Shown one piece after another: positions 22,681 through 33,610 of a stretch of DNA of 64,000 nucleotides. Numbering within the stretch: the first letter of the stretch is position 1; every line of letters begins with the position of its first letter. The stretch covers positions 186,815,203 to 186,879,202 of the forward strand of contig NC_133661.1 in assembly GCF_037893015.1 (NCBI RefSeq). Direction: 5' to 3'. This DNA is from Macrotis lagotis (taxonomy: Eukaryota > Chordata > Mammalia > Peramelemorphia > Peramelidae). Both the position numbers and the translations under genes were made by a program. Below the pieces are notes generated by a model. The model did not search any database and was not told the origin of the DNA. It saw nothing but the letters and a program-made list of their open reading frames with translations.

Positions 22681-22967
22681 TCTTGTCCTTCATTATCAAG
22701 GAAGACCAAAACGACATCACTATGTTTGAGACAAATTATAGTGTGTCCAACTGTGGCTATTTAGACCAGTACGACTTCAGAATGCTCTACCATAAGTTAG
22801 AAACAAATAGACTAAGCACCTGAAGTGCTTACTCTAAACTTACATATGTCATGTTTCCTTTGGCCTGCTTCAGTTTTGCCTTCCTCATAGAGTGCAGCAT
22901 TCTGATGAGGGCATGTTATACAGGGTGGTCTTGTGCCAATGTCTCCCATGCTGTAAAACCAATTATA
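22681..22967 (-). mobile_element. RTE-class LINE 3' fragment, antisense
   Basis: Same family and same 3' end as the piece at 14922-15430 ('ttcttgtccttcattatcaagg', 'catgtttcctttggcctgcttcagt', 'tgggagacattggcacaaga' on the minus strand). Its upstream end is cut by the next SINE. Confidence 0.65.
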
Positions 22968-23106
22968 TGCAGTGGATAAAGCACCAGCCCTGGAGTCAGA
23001 ATTACCTGGGTTCAAATCTGGTCTCAGACACTTAATAATTATGTAGCTGTGTGGCCTTGGGCAAGCCACTTAACCCCATTTGCCTTGCAGAAAAACCTTA
23101 AAAAAA
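22968..23106 (+). repeat. WSINE1-like SINE, 5'-truncated
   Basis: Begins at 'tgcagtggataaagcac', lacking the first bases of the head, with body and A-rich end intact. Confidence 0.88.
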
Positions 23107-24686
23107 TCATATTCCAGTCAGATTGGGCTCTGGCTATTTAGATATTTATTTTGGGCTATGGTTGTTCATTCTAAGGTCTCTTTTTTGTTTTCTCCCTTTA
23201 ATAAAGTTTTCTTCTATAATCTAGTATATTCATAGATCATCTCTGACAATGTCTTCCTTTTATGGGGAAAGCTTGGGAACTTACTAACAAGAAATATGTA
23301 ATGACATGCAGTCGAGGTACCTTCAGGATAGTTTATTATGCATAGATAATCTATAACTGGTTGTTCTGCAAAGCACCTGGTGGCTAACTAGTCTTTTTTT
23401 TTTTTAATAGACAGCATATCTGAAATTGGAGGTGCCTTCAAAAAAGCATTGTTGATCCGAGCCTTTTTCTCTTGGCTGCCCTCTTCTTGGAATAACAATG
23501 AGGGACAATGCTATAAGGGGAAAGCCATTAGACTCTCTCCACTTAGGTTAACATGGGGACTTTAAAATGGGTCTTGTTCCTTTTTCCTCATAGTTTATTC
23601 TTTTCTATTTTACGTAAAGGAGATTAGTCTGGAACTCCAAACTTGTAAGTTTCCAAAAGGCAGAAAAGCTGGCATCCCAGAGTCCTAATTCAGCATTAAT
23701 GTCTCAAAATACAAAGAATGATATTCAGGAGTCAAATTTGATGCCCAGCCTGATAACAACAGTAACAAAGACTCATCCAACAGTTTTGCCACATATGAAC
23801 AGAAACTTGGTGGAACCAATGTAATGTAGACAATGTGATAAGTCTGAAAACCCTCTTCTTAGAGACTTTAGGTGATAAAAGAGAGAGTATGGCCCTGAAG
23901 TGCTAGAGAGAAATGTTTATACCATCTGTTCTTGCTGTATCTTCAAAGTATAAAAGCTAATTGATATTGAGTAGTTTAATGGAATTGGGATGCTAGCTAC
24001 TGGCACCTAACTAATAAAACTGATAGAAGGAGCTGATGGAAGTAGAGAAAAGACACCTCCAAATCAAAAGGATACCCTTAGAACTCAAAGGGTCAGATAA
24101 AACCACCTGATTGAAGGAGAGTGAGCTGGGGAATTTGAAACTATATTCTTTACATAAATTTTGTTGAGATGCTCCTCTCTAGCACAAATGTGCTTTTTTT
24201 TTTAGCACAACTTCTTATTTATTTAGCTGATTACCTTCACCCATGTGGATCTGGAGAACTTTAGTATCTGGCATTCTCTCAGAGATAGACAATCCTTCTA
24301 GTACTCAGGCTCTTGGGTCTTCAAAGCACAGAATTTAATTTTATTTACATAATAAAAGACACAGAAAAGAGTTATATTTAAACCCAGAAAAAGTGAAGAA
24401 ACTACTCTAGACCAGACTTCTCACAGGCAGCTATACTATTTCTATAACTTATAATACTACTCTGACCGAGGAACAGCAAGGACTGGGTTGAGGAGGTGAG
24501 AGGAGGGCACCACTAGTGCTAGTGCTGGTTAACTGCACAATTCAACTAACTTCCTAACACCTTAGTTTGATTAAAAACTTTAGAGTACCTTATACAGAGA
24601 ATTCAGTGCTCACATTCCAAAAACTCTATCCAAAATAAAAATACAGTTGTTAGCATTATTAAACTTAACATTAAAACCAATTAGAG
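23107..24686. other. Non-coding, nothing recognised
   Basis: 1.6 kb of unique-looking sequence. No open frame longer than 60 codons with recognisable content and no repeat family identified. Confidence 0.5.
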
Positions 24687-24851
24687 GTGTGGCTAGGTGG
24701 CACAGTGGATAGAGCACTGGCCCTGGAGTCAGGAGCATGAGTTCAAATTTGGTCTCAGACACTTAATAATTACCTAGCTGTGTGGCCTTGGGCAAGCCAC
24801 TTAACCCCATTCACCTTGCCAAAAAAAAAAAAACCAAACTAAAAAAAACTT
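24687..24851 (+). repeat. WSINE1-like SINE
   Basis: Full sense copy with A-rich tail; duplication AATTAGAG at 24679-24686 and 24852-24859. Confidence 0.9.
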
Positions 24852-25157
24852 AATTAGAGCTTTTCCCCAAAAGACATCAGTAAACATCCCTGATAACCTA
24901 GGTATTTCTCTTCTTAGTAACCCAATACCACTTTTCTTTAACCCAAAATAGTTTAAAATCCCAGACCACATAACTCCTTGCAAAAGTTACAATAGTGTTA
25001 AAATAGTTTAATCCCAAACTAATTTAACAATCTGGGTTATTTAATTCCTCCCATTCTGTACAAATTTTGTCAGAATGTTACAACACTAAGATCCCTCTTT
25101 TAAAACTCTCAGCACGTTTCCCAAAACTCTAGTTCAGAAACTTTAAAAACAATGAGA

Positions 25158-25280
25158 GGGGTGGCTAGGTGGCGTAGTGGATAAAGCACTAGCCTTGGAG
25201 TCAGGAGTACCTGGGTTCAAATCCGAATTACCTAGCTGTGTGGCCTTGGGCAAGCCAGTTAAAAACTTAAAAAAATAAAA
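25158..25280 (+). repeat. WSINE1-like SINE, internally deleted
   Basis: The middle 'ctggtctcagacacttaat' segment is missing ('caaatccgaattaccta'). Flanked by AAAACAATGAGAG / AAAAGCAATGAAAG, an imperfect duplication. Confidence 0.85.
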
Positions 25281-28200
25281 TAAAAGCAATGAAAGTCATC
25301 ACTCAGGCCACATGGACAGGGGATATTCATTGAATTCCTTTCAATAAAAGAGTCTCTTAATCACTGGATTTTAGTTGTATTTTTTTTTACCAATCACACA
25401 TCCCACCTGTAGAGGGGTCTTTCCCTTTAAGGCATAAGCACTTGAGCTCTCTTGTCTCTCTATTGTTTTTGAGATAAGGCTTTTTCTGCCAGTTCCCCAC
25501 CATCCTCCTGCTACCCTCTTCTCCCCTTTTTATTCAGCAAAGGAATCCTTCTAGAGGGGAGTAGGCTGGTTCAGCAGGAAGGGGAGACAGGTTACCTTCC
25601 CTGCTCTTGTATTCACCCCGTTTTGATCTAGTGAAGGAATCTTCCAAGGGGAACAGACAGGACCTGGTGATGGGTGGAGTGGGGATGAGGTTTGGAAATT
25701 CAGGGAGTGAGGGCTCTAAATTTAACAAAACAGTAATAAGTGTAACACATTAAGAACTAGATTTCACAAAAATAGTCTTTCCATTATTACATTTATACCT
25801 GGACCTACAGATCTAGAGCAAGATCCAACACATCGTTTAAAATTTTCAGGGAACCCAGAGGGTCATGCTTTGATAATTTCCCTCATTAACAATCATTAAT
25901 TCCAGCTTTGACTTCATTACAGTAAAATAGTTTATATTTCCAAAGGCAGATCACATGTTTGATAACACCCTTCATTCTTACTTACTGATAAGTCATCTAA
26001 TTTGGGTTACATAATTTTTAGTGTCCTAATCATTTTCCAAAGCCCCTCACATTTATTCAATATCATTGAAAAGGGTATCTGGCTGTTAAGATATAATGTA
26101 AACATCAAATCTTAACCTACATGAAACATAACATGCTGACATCTCATTCTCTTAAAGCAACACAAAACAACTGGTTCTCTTAAAGTTAACCTTATAATTA
26201 AGTATCTCTTACAAACAAACCTCTTCTGAATTTTTGCTTTATAACTTATTTTATCTCTTCTTCCAAATACACTTCTATTTTCAAAGAAAATAAGATCCTC
26301 TATCAATGTTAGTTTTACACAATAATTTCAAAAGTCCAATGTACACTTATTACCTATGACAATGTTACAGTTATATGTATAATTTCCTCTTTTTAACAAT
26401 AAACTACACTGATCTCACATATCAATATTCCCTTTCATAAACATGAGGTGAAAAACAAAGCCTTTCACAAATTTTCTGGGCCAAAAGGACCTTGAGAATT
26501 ATAACCCATTGACAAGGTATTCTCTAGTTTTTTTAATAACAAAATCTTTACAAATGTGATGGGTGAAACTTCAATTCATTTGTTATTACAAAAAAATTTT
26601 AAAATCTCAAAAAGTATAGCTTAAATTGTTCTTATACAAAGTTTACTAATTGTACTCAGCATATTTCAATTATACGTATGTTTTCTTTACTCCCTAAAAC
26701 TTTAAAATACAAAGAATTAAGACCAGGGAGTTGCTAAAAAATCCCTTTTTATGACTACAAGATTTTCTCCATACAAAAGTCATATTCAAATTAGCCTTAA
26801 ATCATTTTTTTTTTTTTTGGTTTTTGCAAGGCAACACAGTTAGGCAATTATGAAATGTCTGAGGTCAGATTTGAACTCAGGTACTCCTGAATCCAGGGGC
26901 AGTGCTTTATCTACTGCACTACCTAGCCACTCCTAAATGTTTTTCTTTTCAAAAGCCTCAAAAGTTTGTAAATTCTTTTTCTCTTTATCAGTGCAATTCT
27001 GACTTCTCAATGCTCTCATAAGAACTTTCTATCCTCACTGACAATATTTCTTAATATTAGAACATTCTATGTTCTGGGAATTGAAGATTCCCCACAATTT
27101 GAGATATCAAAGTGATATGTACTAATTCTTTACCTTTACTGTTTATCATTACTCACTCACTCCAGATTTTTCCCAAAGACATGAACTACATCCCAATCAG
27201 TGTAAAATTCTGCTTGTTTAGTTATTCTAAAGCTTAAGAATGCATAACTCAGAAGTCTGTCCTGACTCCCATGACTCTGGAGGGGCCATAAAACATCAGA
27301 ATCCAAACTCAAAGATATTCTTTACAAACCCCTTAATTCAATTTATATGTATCTTTAGATTAGCACATTATAGGATCAATAATAACATAATAAAATTAAC
27401 ATTTGCTTAGCAATTGCTTTCATATCAAACTTTTCACTTTTGGGGGTTTATTACTTTTCTAATCAATTCATTGCCAAACATTGCAAAAAGTACCAATTTA
27501 ATGCAATTTTAAATCACCCCAACCTCATATAAACATACATCTCCCTATAGACTTACAGTGCTATACTTTCTTCTTTTCTTGTAATGATTTGTACACCATT
27601 TTCCAAAGTTCTCAAAATCCATCTTTGGTGTACAAAGTCAACCCTGCTCAAACCTTCTGTCTACATACTTTTACCACTTTCCATACTTAACAAATGGTTC
27701 AAAAGAAACCCCAATTGTCTCTATGTCTGGATTTTCTTTCCAGTACTTTCAGAATCTCTTACTCAAACTATACAATTCACATTTTCACCAATCCTTCTCA
27801 TTAGCTCTTCTTGACTTTAATTCATACTATTCCAAACTACAGCCACATAGCTTATACAGCTATATAAACTACAGATATGATTCCATTTTTCACAATGCAT
27901 TTTCCATTTTAAGGTTTTAATATTTAACATTTCTTGATTATAACTGCTAAAATCCTGGAGAAGGCAAACAGTTATTCAAAAATCCCTTACCTAATTAGAA
28001 TATTCCCTGCCCCCCCTTTTCAAATAGAGTAAAATGAATAACTTTTATAGAGAGACCATCCTAGATTCTTTCTGGGGGATTGGTCTTCTATTCTTCAACC
28101 CTTACATGTCCCATAATTTTCTGTAATAACTAACAATATCTGAATCTATATTGATAAACTCCTGAAGCTCTAATGATGCCATATCATTGTGGAAAAAGAC

Positions 28201-28640
28201 TATTTAGTTTCCCCTATATGGGCATCTTGGTAACCACATTATACATTTTAGGATTAACCTGATTCTCTTGTCTTTCTGAAATTTATTTTCCCTATTTTAA
28301 ATTAAAATAGCATTTCTTTCTATGATTTCTTTGTTAAACATATTTGGTAGTATTTGCTGTTTCTTTAACTTCAAAATAAGGTCCTTTTTAACACTTACTT
28401 TACTAATTCTTCCTGAAGTAGCTCTCTTTCCTGTAAGGGGGAGGGAGAGGGAAACACTCTGGCAGCACAGAATCAAGGAGAACAGGAAAAAGAAGGGAAC
28501 ATAAACAAGGAATGGGGGGGGGCATCTCATAATAGTAAAATAAAAGGGTGAGTAGTTTGGCCTCAGTCAATTTAACACCAAAATCCATTCCTTTTTTTTA
28601 AATGAAAATTTAAAAAATCCCCTTGGAAGTTCTCAAGAGA
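25281..28640. other. AT-rich non-coding stretch with one SINE
   Basis: 3.4 kb of strongly AT-rich DNA without recognisable coding potential on either strand; the open frames of 60-77 codons lack any domain. It holds an antisense WSINE1 at 26805-26932. Because it lies on the internal side of the LTR fossil at 29295, part of it could be decayed LTR-element interior, but I could not recognise retroviral proteins in it. Confidence 0.4.
26805..26932 (-). repeat. WSINE1-like SINE, antisense
   Basis: Left T14 run (A tail), body 'gcaaggcaacacagttaggc', right end 'gcactacctagccactcc'. Confidence 0.85.
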
Positions 28641-29294
28641 CAACACAGGGGTGAGGAGGGAGGGATCAGATTGCCCATTGTAAGACAGGCAGAAAGCAGG
28701 CTCAAGGGGAAAGCCAGTGAGGGCATTAGATGCCTAAAAATCTAGGTGCCCAAAATAACAAAGAGCAGCAATTTAAATGAAGCAACCCAAGGACAATTTT
28801 AGGGGAACTTTTCTTCCCATCTAACAAATCAATAGAAGAACCCAAACATGCACATGAATAGAAAATCTAAACACATAAAGATAGATGAGGCACAAGTACA
28901 GATCACACAAACACAACAGAATTTTCCAAACTGACAATCTCAACACATGCACAAACACAGGCCAATGGCAAATTCCTGACGTCTCAGGAATGCCATGAGG
29001 GGAGATTTCTGTGTCGTGTCCAACCATCTCTCCCTCCTAAAGGCCAACCAAATGTGTCCCTGCTATCACAAGGAGCACCCAAAAGAGGGGACCTGGACAT
29101 CAGGTCTGATACGGATTTCCCCTGCAACCAAATGTCTAGACCCAGAACCAGAACAAGATTACCTCCTATGTCTACCTAGTCCTGGGGCCCTGGAACATCA
29201 TCAGGGGCTGGCTCCCCTAGGAAAGGGAGAGACAGTCCGTTCGAACCTAAACTCGAGGCTCCCGTGGTCTCCTTTGGTGACACAAAACACCAAG
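28641..29294 (-). other. Probable leader/internal DNA of the LTR fossil
   Basis: Sequence immediately internal to the primer-binding site. On the minus strand it would be the untranslated leader of an endogenous retrovirus. No gag, pol or env protein could be recognised. A 174-codon plus-strand frame (28995-29519) runs across leader, primer site and LTR and is spurious. Confidence 0.4.
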
Positions 29295-29890
29295 AACTCA
29301 CTGGGGCCTCCAAATGTTGTACCGAAAGAGCAAGACAGAGACCAGAATTTGATAAGGTTGGAGATCTTTATTCCTGGGGACTGTCTGGGGATTGAGTACC
29401 CAAATCAGACAGTACCTAAGTGTTCAGGGGATAGGGTTTTTATAATGTTTGGCGGGGGGGGGGGGGGGGGGGGGGTTACTGAGAGCAAGCAAGATAAGAG
29501 AAGGAAAGACAACAGTTAGATATATTATCTTGACATATACATATGTAAACATAGGGTTCCATATACATAGGGGTGAGAAGGGGTCAGGGTCTTTGTGTGA
29601 TGTTTGAACATATTTTCTGAGATGGTGGGAGTCAGGAATTTACTATCTTTATGGGTCTAGCTGTATCTGGGGAAGGGGAGGCAGTCCTGGAATTTAACAG
29701 ATACAGCAAGATAATTAGGCTAACAAGGGTGCTTCATAAATCTTTTGACAATTTCATGGTATATCCATGATCTGTAGGGTCCTATCAGACTATTTTCAGA
29801 CCCAAAGGCACTTAGCCAAAGTTATATTTCTAAGGAATTTCTCTGGGCCCAGAAGGATGTCAGGGACCCTTTTCTATATAGGAATTTCAC
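29295..29890 (-). mobile_element. Endogenous retrovirus fossil: 5' LTR and primer-binding site
   Basis: Minus-strand reading. A putative primer-binding site at 29295-29312, TGGAGGCCCCAGTGAGTT, resembles the tRNA-Gln type (14 of 18 against TGGAGGTCCCACCGAGAT). It is separated by TT from an LTR end reading ...TACAACA (29315 onwards). Within the LTR an AATAAA signal lies at 29372-29367 and a TATAAAAA box near 29443-29435, in the right order and spacing for U3-R-U5. The outer LTR end is uncertain (about 29890). The layout suggests a class I (gammaretrovirus-like) element. No partner LTR or recognisable proteins are seen, so it is a broken, old fossil. Confidence 0.6.
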
Positions 29891-30329
29891 AAACATTGAT
29901 ATTGTACTTCAACTGCTCTTCTATGCTTGGCATTTAGAAAGATATGTTAATGGCTGTATATATCCTTGGATAGTCATCTTCTTAATTTGAGTCTGGGAAA
30001 TTAAAGTGAATAGAGGGAGGGAGGTAAAAGAATATTAAGGGTTAGATAATGGGTCAGGAGACCTGACCATCTAAGTACCTTTTGCTGTCAATTTAAACAA
30101 GCATTCACCATGCTGTTATTCCTCATAGCCAAGAACAAAAATGCTTTGAAGGGGGGGAAAAAATTAAAGAAATTTGAAAAAAATCTGTTTTAGAGCAGAA
30201 GTGTTATCAAATGCATGATCAGTAGGCTACATGAAGCCCATAAAACTCAAAAGCAACTGAACCAGATGAAAATGTAATTGATAAATGTCTCACAAAATAA
30301 ATAAAAATACAATCAACATGGATAACTAT
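29891..30329. other. Non-coding, nothing recognised
   Basis: AT-rich; possibly includes the outer end of the LTR, whose limit I could not fix. Confidence 0.4.
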
Positions 30330-30840
30330 ATTTTATTTTTCTTCCAATGAAATTTTTATTTTTATTTTTTGCTGCTTAAAAAAATTCTGAATGTAAGAAA
30401 GAAAACAAGTATTTTCATAGCAAATTAGAATAACAAAAGGATTGTACATGAAACTACAAATCTTTTATGTACAACTTGCTTTTCCCTTTAAATATATGTA
30501 ATAAAGTTATCATGCAGTTTTCTTTCCCCTATCCCTTCCCTCTACCCTAAAGATGACAATCAGCACAAATATACATGTGCATATGTGTAAGCACATATAT
30601 ATCCATACTATATATTCCTCCATCAATTATTTCTCTGGATGCAGACAGCATCTTCCTTTATAGGGTCTTGGTAGTTCATTTGGGTGTTTATAATAGTCAA
30701 AATGACTTAGTCACTTAAAGTTGTTCTTAAACAATATTGCTGTTATCGTATACAATATTCTCCTAGTTATGCTTATTTCATTATAATTTTATGGTAGAAG
30801 GTCCATGTTTTTTTAAAAATAATTTATTATAGCCCAAGTC
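30330..30840 (-). mobile_element. L1-type 3' UTR fragment, antisense (diverged)
   Basis: Pattern of an antisense marsupial L1 3' UTR: 'ttcctccatcaattatttctctggatgcagacagca', 'gttgttcttaaacaatattgctgttatcgtatacaatattctcc'. Diverged; limits are approximate. Confidence 0.6.
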
Positions 30841-30914
30841 ATTTTTATTATATTGGCCCTACCTATCTGTGAACAATTCGTATCTCTCCATTTACTTAAA
30901 TCTGGTTCAATAAA

Positions 30915-31049
30915 GGAGCTGCTAGGTGGCACAGTGGATAGACCACTGGCCCTGGAATCAGGAGGTCTTGAGTTCAAATCCAGCCTCAGATGTTTAATAA
31001 TTGCCTAGTTGGGTGACCTTGGGCAAGTCATTTAACTCAATTAAAAAAA
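30915..31049 (+). repeat. WSINE1-like SINE
   Basis: Sense copy ending in A8. Immediately left of the RTE-tailed SINE below. Confidence 0.88.
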
Positions 31050-31069
31050 AGCCTGGTTGGATGATGATG

Positions 31070-31534
31070 TTTGTCCTTCATTTTTTTTTTGCTTTGTTTT
31101 TGTGCAAGGCAATGGGGTTAAGTGACTCACCCAAGGTCATATACTAGGTAATTATTACGTATCTGAGGACAAACTTGAAATCAGGTCCTCCTGACTCCAG
31201 GGCCGGTGCTCTATCCACTGCACCACCTAGCTGCCCCTTGTCTTTGATTCTTGGAGAAGACCATGACATCAGGAGGTGATGCCATAAAAAGCATATGAAT
31301 TTGATCTGAGTGAGGGGTTGTTGTGCTGTCACCAGTCTCACTTTCTCCTCCAGAGCCATTTGGACCCAAAGGCCAGATATGAATCAGGAAGATTGGAGAT
31401 GTCCCTGTCTGCAAAGTAATCAGGTTTAAGTGATATCCAAGGTCACACATCTAGTAAGCATCTGAGACTAGATTTGAACTCCTATCCTCCTAATTCTAAG
31501 ATCCGTGCTCTTTTCATTGTGCTACCTAACTGCC
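31070..31534 (-). repeat. RTE-tailed SINE (MAR-type), antisense, interrupted
   Basis: Minus strand: tRNA-like head at the right (31534 leftwards, 'ggcagttaggtagcacaatg'), then 'gccagatatgaatcaggaag' body reversed. The RTE-like 3' end is at the left ('tttgtccttca'). A WSINE1 sits in its 3' end. An open frame here reading MALEEKVRLVTAQQPL is repeat-derived, not a gene. Confidence 0.75.
31081..31237 (-). repeat. WSINE1-like SINE inside the RTE-tailed SINE
   Basis: Antisense copy with T10 on the left. Flanks TTGTCCTTCATT (31071-31082) and TTGTCTTTGATT (31238-31249) are an imperfect duplication, 10 of 12. Confidence 0.88.
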
Positions 31535-31549
31535 TAAATTTGGTTTAAT

Positions 31550-32175
31550 TTGTATAAAAAAATAGGGTTTTTTATATAATTTTGTTCATATAGTATCTGG
31601 ATTTGTTTTGGAAGGTATATTCCTATTTATTTATTCTGTCCAGATTATTTTTTTGTCCACATAATTTTAAATAGAGTATCTTTTACTATCTCTTCACAAA
31701 TGGTTTTGTTGGTGATATATAAAATTTGTTGATGATTTATGAAGGTTTACTTTACATTCTGCTACTTTGCCAAAATAATTGTTTCAACTAACTTTTTAGT
31801 TATCTTTAGAATTTTTGAAGTATATTATCATATCATCTTCAAAAGAGAAAATTTTATTAAGTTATTGCCCATTCTGATTTCTTCTTTTTTTTTTTTTAGG
31901 TGTTTGCAAGGCAAACAGGGTTAAATGGCTTGCCCAAGGCCACACAGCTAGGTAATTATTGTCTGAGACCAGATTTGAACTCAGGTACTCCTGACTTCAG
32001 GGCCAGTGCTTTATCCACTATGCCACCTAGCTGCCCTCTTGTATTTTTTTTGCTTCTCTGATTTCTACTGCTTTGATTTCCAAGACAATATTGAATAATA
32101 TTGGTGACAATAGGTATCCTTGTTTCACACCCAAACTCTGGAATGACACAAGGAATATATTTTGAAAAATACTAG
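31550..32175 (-). mobile_element. L1 ORF2 fragment, antisense
   Basis: Plus strand reads as antisense L1 ORF2 ('ctactttgccaaaataattgtttcaactaactttttagtt', 'aatattgaataatattggtgacaataggtatccttgtttcac'), part of the reverse-transcriptase region. Interrupted by a WSINE1 at 31884-32037. Confidence 0.75.
31884..32037 (-). repeat. WSINE1-like SINE, antisense
   Basis: Oligo-T at left, head end 'tgccacctagctgccc' at right, inside the antisense L1. Confidence 0.9.
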
Positions 32176-32889
32176 AGGTGGTTAAACCAGTATATACTTG
32201 TCAGTCTGATGCCTTCTTCTTTGCCATCCCATCCCTAGATACATATCCAATACCTCTGGTAGTCTAGGTCTCAGCTTCTTAGCAAATCACCACTCACCCT
32301 TTAAGGATATTCAGCTGGAAAGTCAAAGCAAGTTGAAATGAGATCTAAGGCTTTCTGCCTTGAATTAATGGCAAAATAGTACTATAATCAGTGTGAAAAA
32401 CATTTTTTTTTTATTAGGATCTACAGGACATTTGCAAATCCTTCAATCTCTCTCCTCCCCACCCCCAGGCCCCACATCATCATTTGTCTTTAACTTGAGT
32501 TTTGCTATCTGTGAATGGTTTTACATGTCTACATTGGGATGTGGCAAGTTCTGAAACACTATGTGGCTAGACCACCAGAAATTCTTATAATTGGTGTGTC
32601 TTTGATGTTTCTCAGAGTGATTAGAATTCTGTTGAGAGTGATAAGGATGTAGTTTCACATTCTGAACTTAGAAATCTTTTTAGCCTCCTGAACCTTTATT
32701 AAGTATAAGATGTCCCAAGAGGCTTAGTGCAGTTTTAAGTTATTAAAGCTTAAGTTAATTAAGCTATTAAGATTTAAGACTGCCCTAAGATTTTTAGGAC
32801 AGACTGTATAATGCAGCATGGTAAGTGAAGGTCAGGATGATACACTAGGAAAGTCTATCAGACTTTTCAACATATCTGGATGTGAATCT
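32176..32889. other. Non-coding, nothing recognised
   Basis: Unique-looking DNA without open frames of note. Confidence 0.5.
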
Positions 32890-33020
32890 CATTTCCATCA
32901 TTGCTTGAGTGATTAAGTAATTCTTTTAACTTCTTTGGACCTCAGTTTTTTCATCTATAAAATGAAGTAATTGAACCACATGACCTATCTGATCGCCTTC
33001 ATTTTAAATCTGTGATAAAA
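32890..33020 (+). repeat. MIR-family SINE
   Basis: 'gtaattcttttaacttctttggacctcagttttttcatctataaaatgaagtaa' is the conserved MIR core in sense. Edges approximate. Confidence 0.6.
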
Positions 33021-33610
33021 TGAAGGAGTTTCAGGGTCCTACCCAGACTCTAGAGCATGTCAAGTGTGAAAATAAATGACCAAAAAGTCACAGAGGTTAT
33101 GCAACTACTAAAAATACCAAAGGGTTTACGTAGGTTATCACAATTGCAATTAACTCTGAAAGTTATCAAAACTCACATATGTGATTGGGATAAGGCCCGA
33201 GATTTCTTAAGTAGACTATTATAGATTAGAAATAGTTGAACTGTGTTTTATATCTCTTCTGCCCCTCCTCCCCTGAACAAACAACTTCTGGGGTATCATG
33301 TCTCATCTGTTGAAGCTCTTACATTCCTTGGAGCTGGAGAGGTAATCCTGGCTCTGTTTGAATTATATGCTTTTTTTTCTTTAGATTAGTTTACGTGTTT
33401 AGATTATGAAGACCACATTCTTCACTAATGAGGAGGGTCAGTGGGGAGAGAGGTGGATCGTGTTAGGTTACATGACCCTTAGAGTCTTTTGTTCCTTTGC
33501 TTCATTCTCCGGTCTTTAAGGCTGAGTGGGGTTTGCTTTTCGAGAATCGAATAAAGCTTTTTCTCTTCAAATTTTGACAAATCTCCGAAATTTACTTAAG
33601 TGATTACAGT
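33021..33610 (+). mobile_element. Possible solo LTR fossil
   Basis: The right half has an LTR-like layout: 'ggtctttaaggctgag', then AATAAA at about 33549-33554 followed by 'gctttttctcttc' and an end near '...gattaca' (33609). The left limit, near a TGTGAT at about 33011, is uncertain and no target duplication is visible. Family unknown; old. Confidence 0.35.

Noticed and set aside
28995-29519. 174-codon plus-strand open frame
   Set aside because: It runs across the leader, primer-binding site and LTR of an antisense retroviral fossil and ends in a poly-Gly run from the G tract; no protein family resemblance.
31144-31359. 71-codon minus frame beginning MALEEKVRLVTAQQ
   Set aside because: Translation of an RTE-tailed SINE; the same peptide appears wherever this repeat family occurs.
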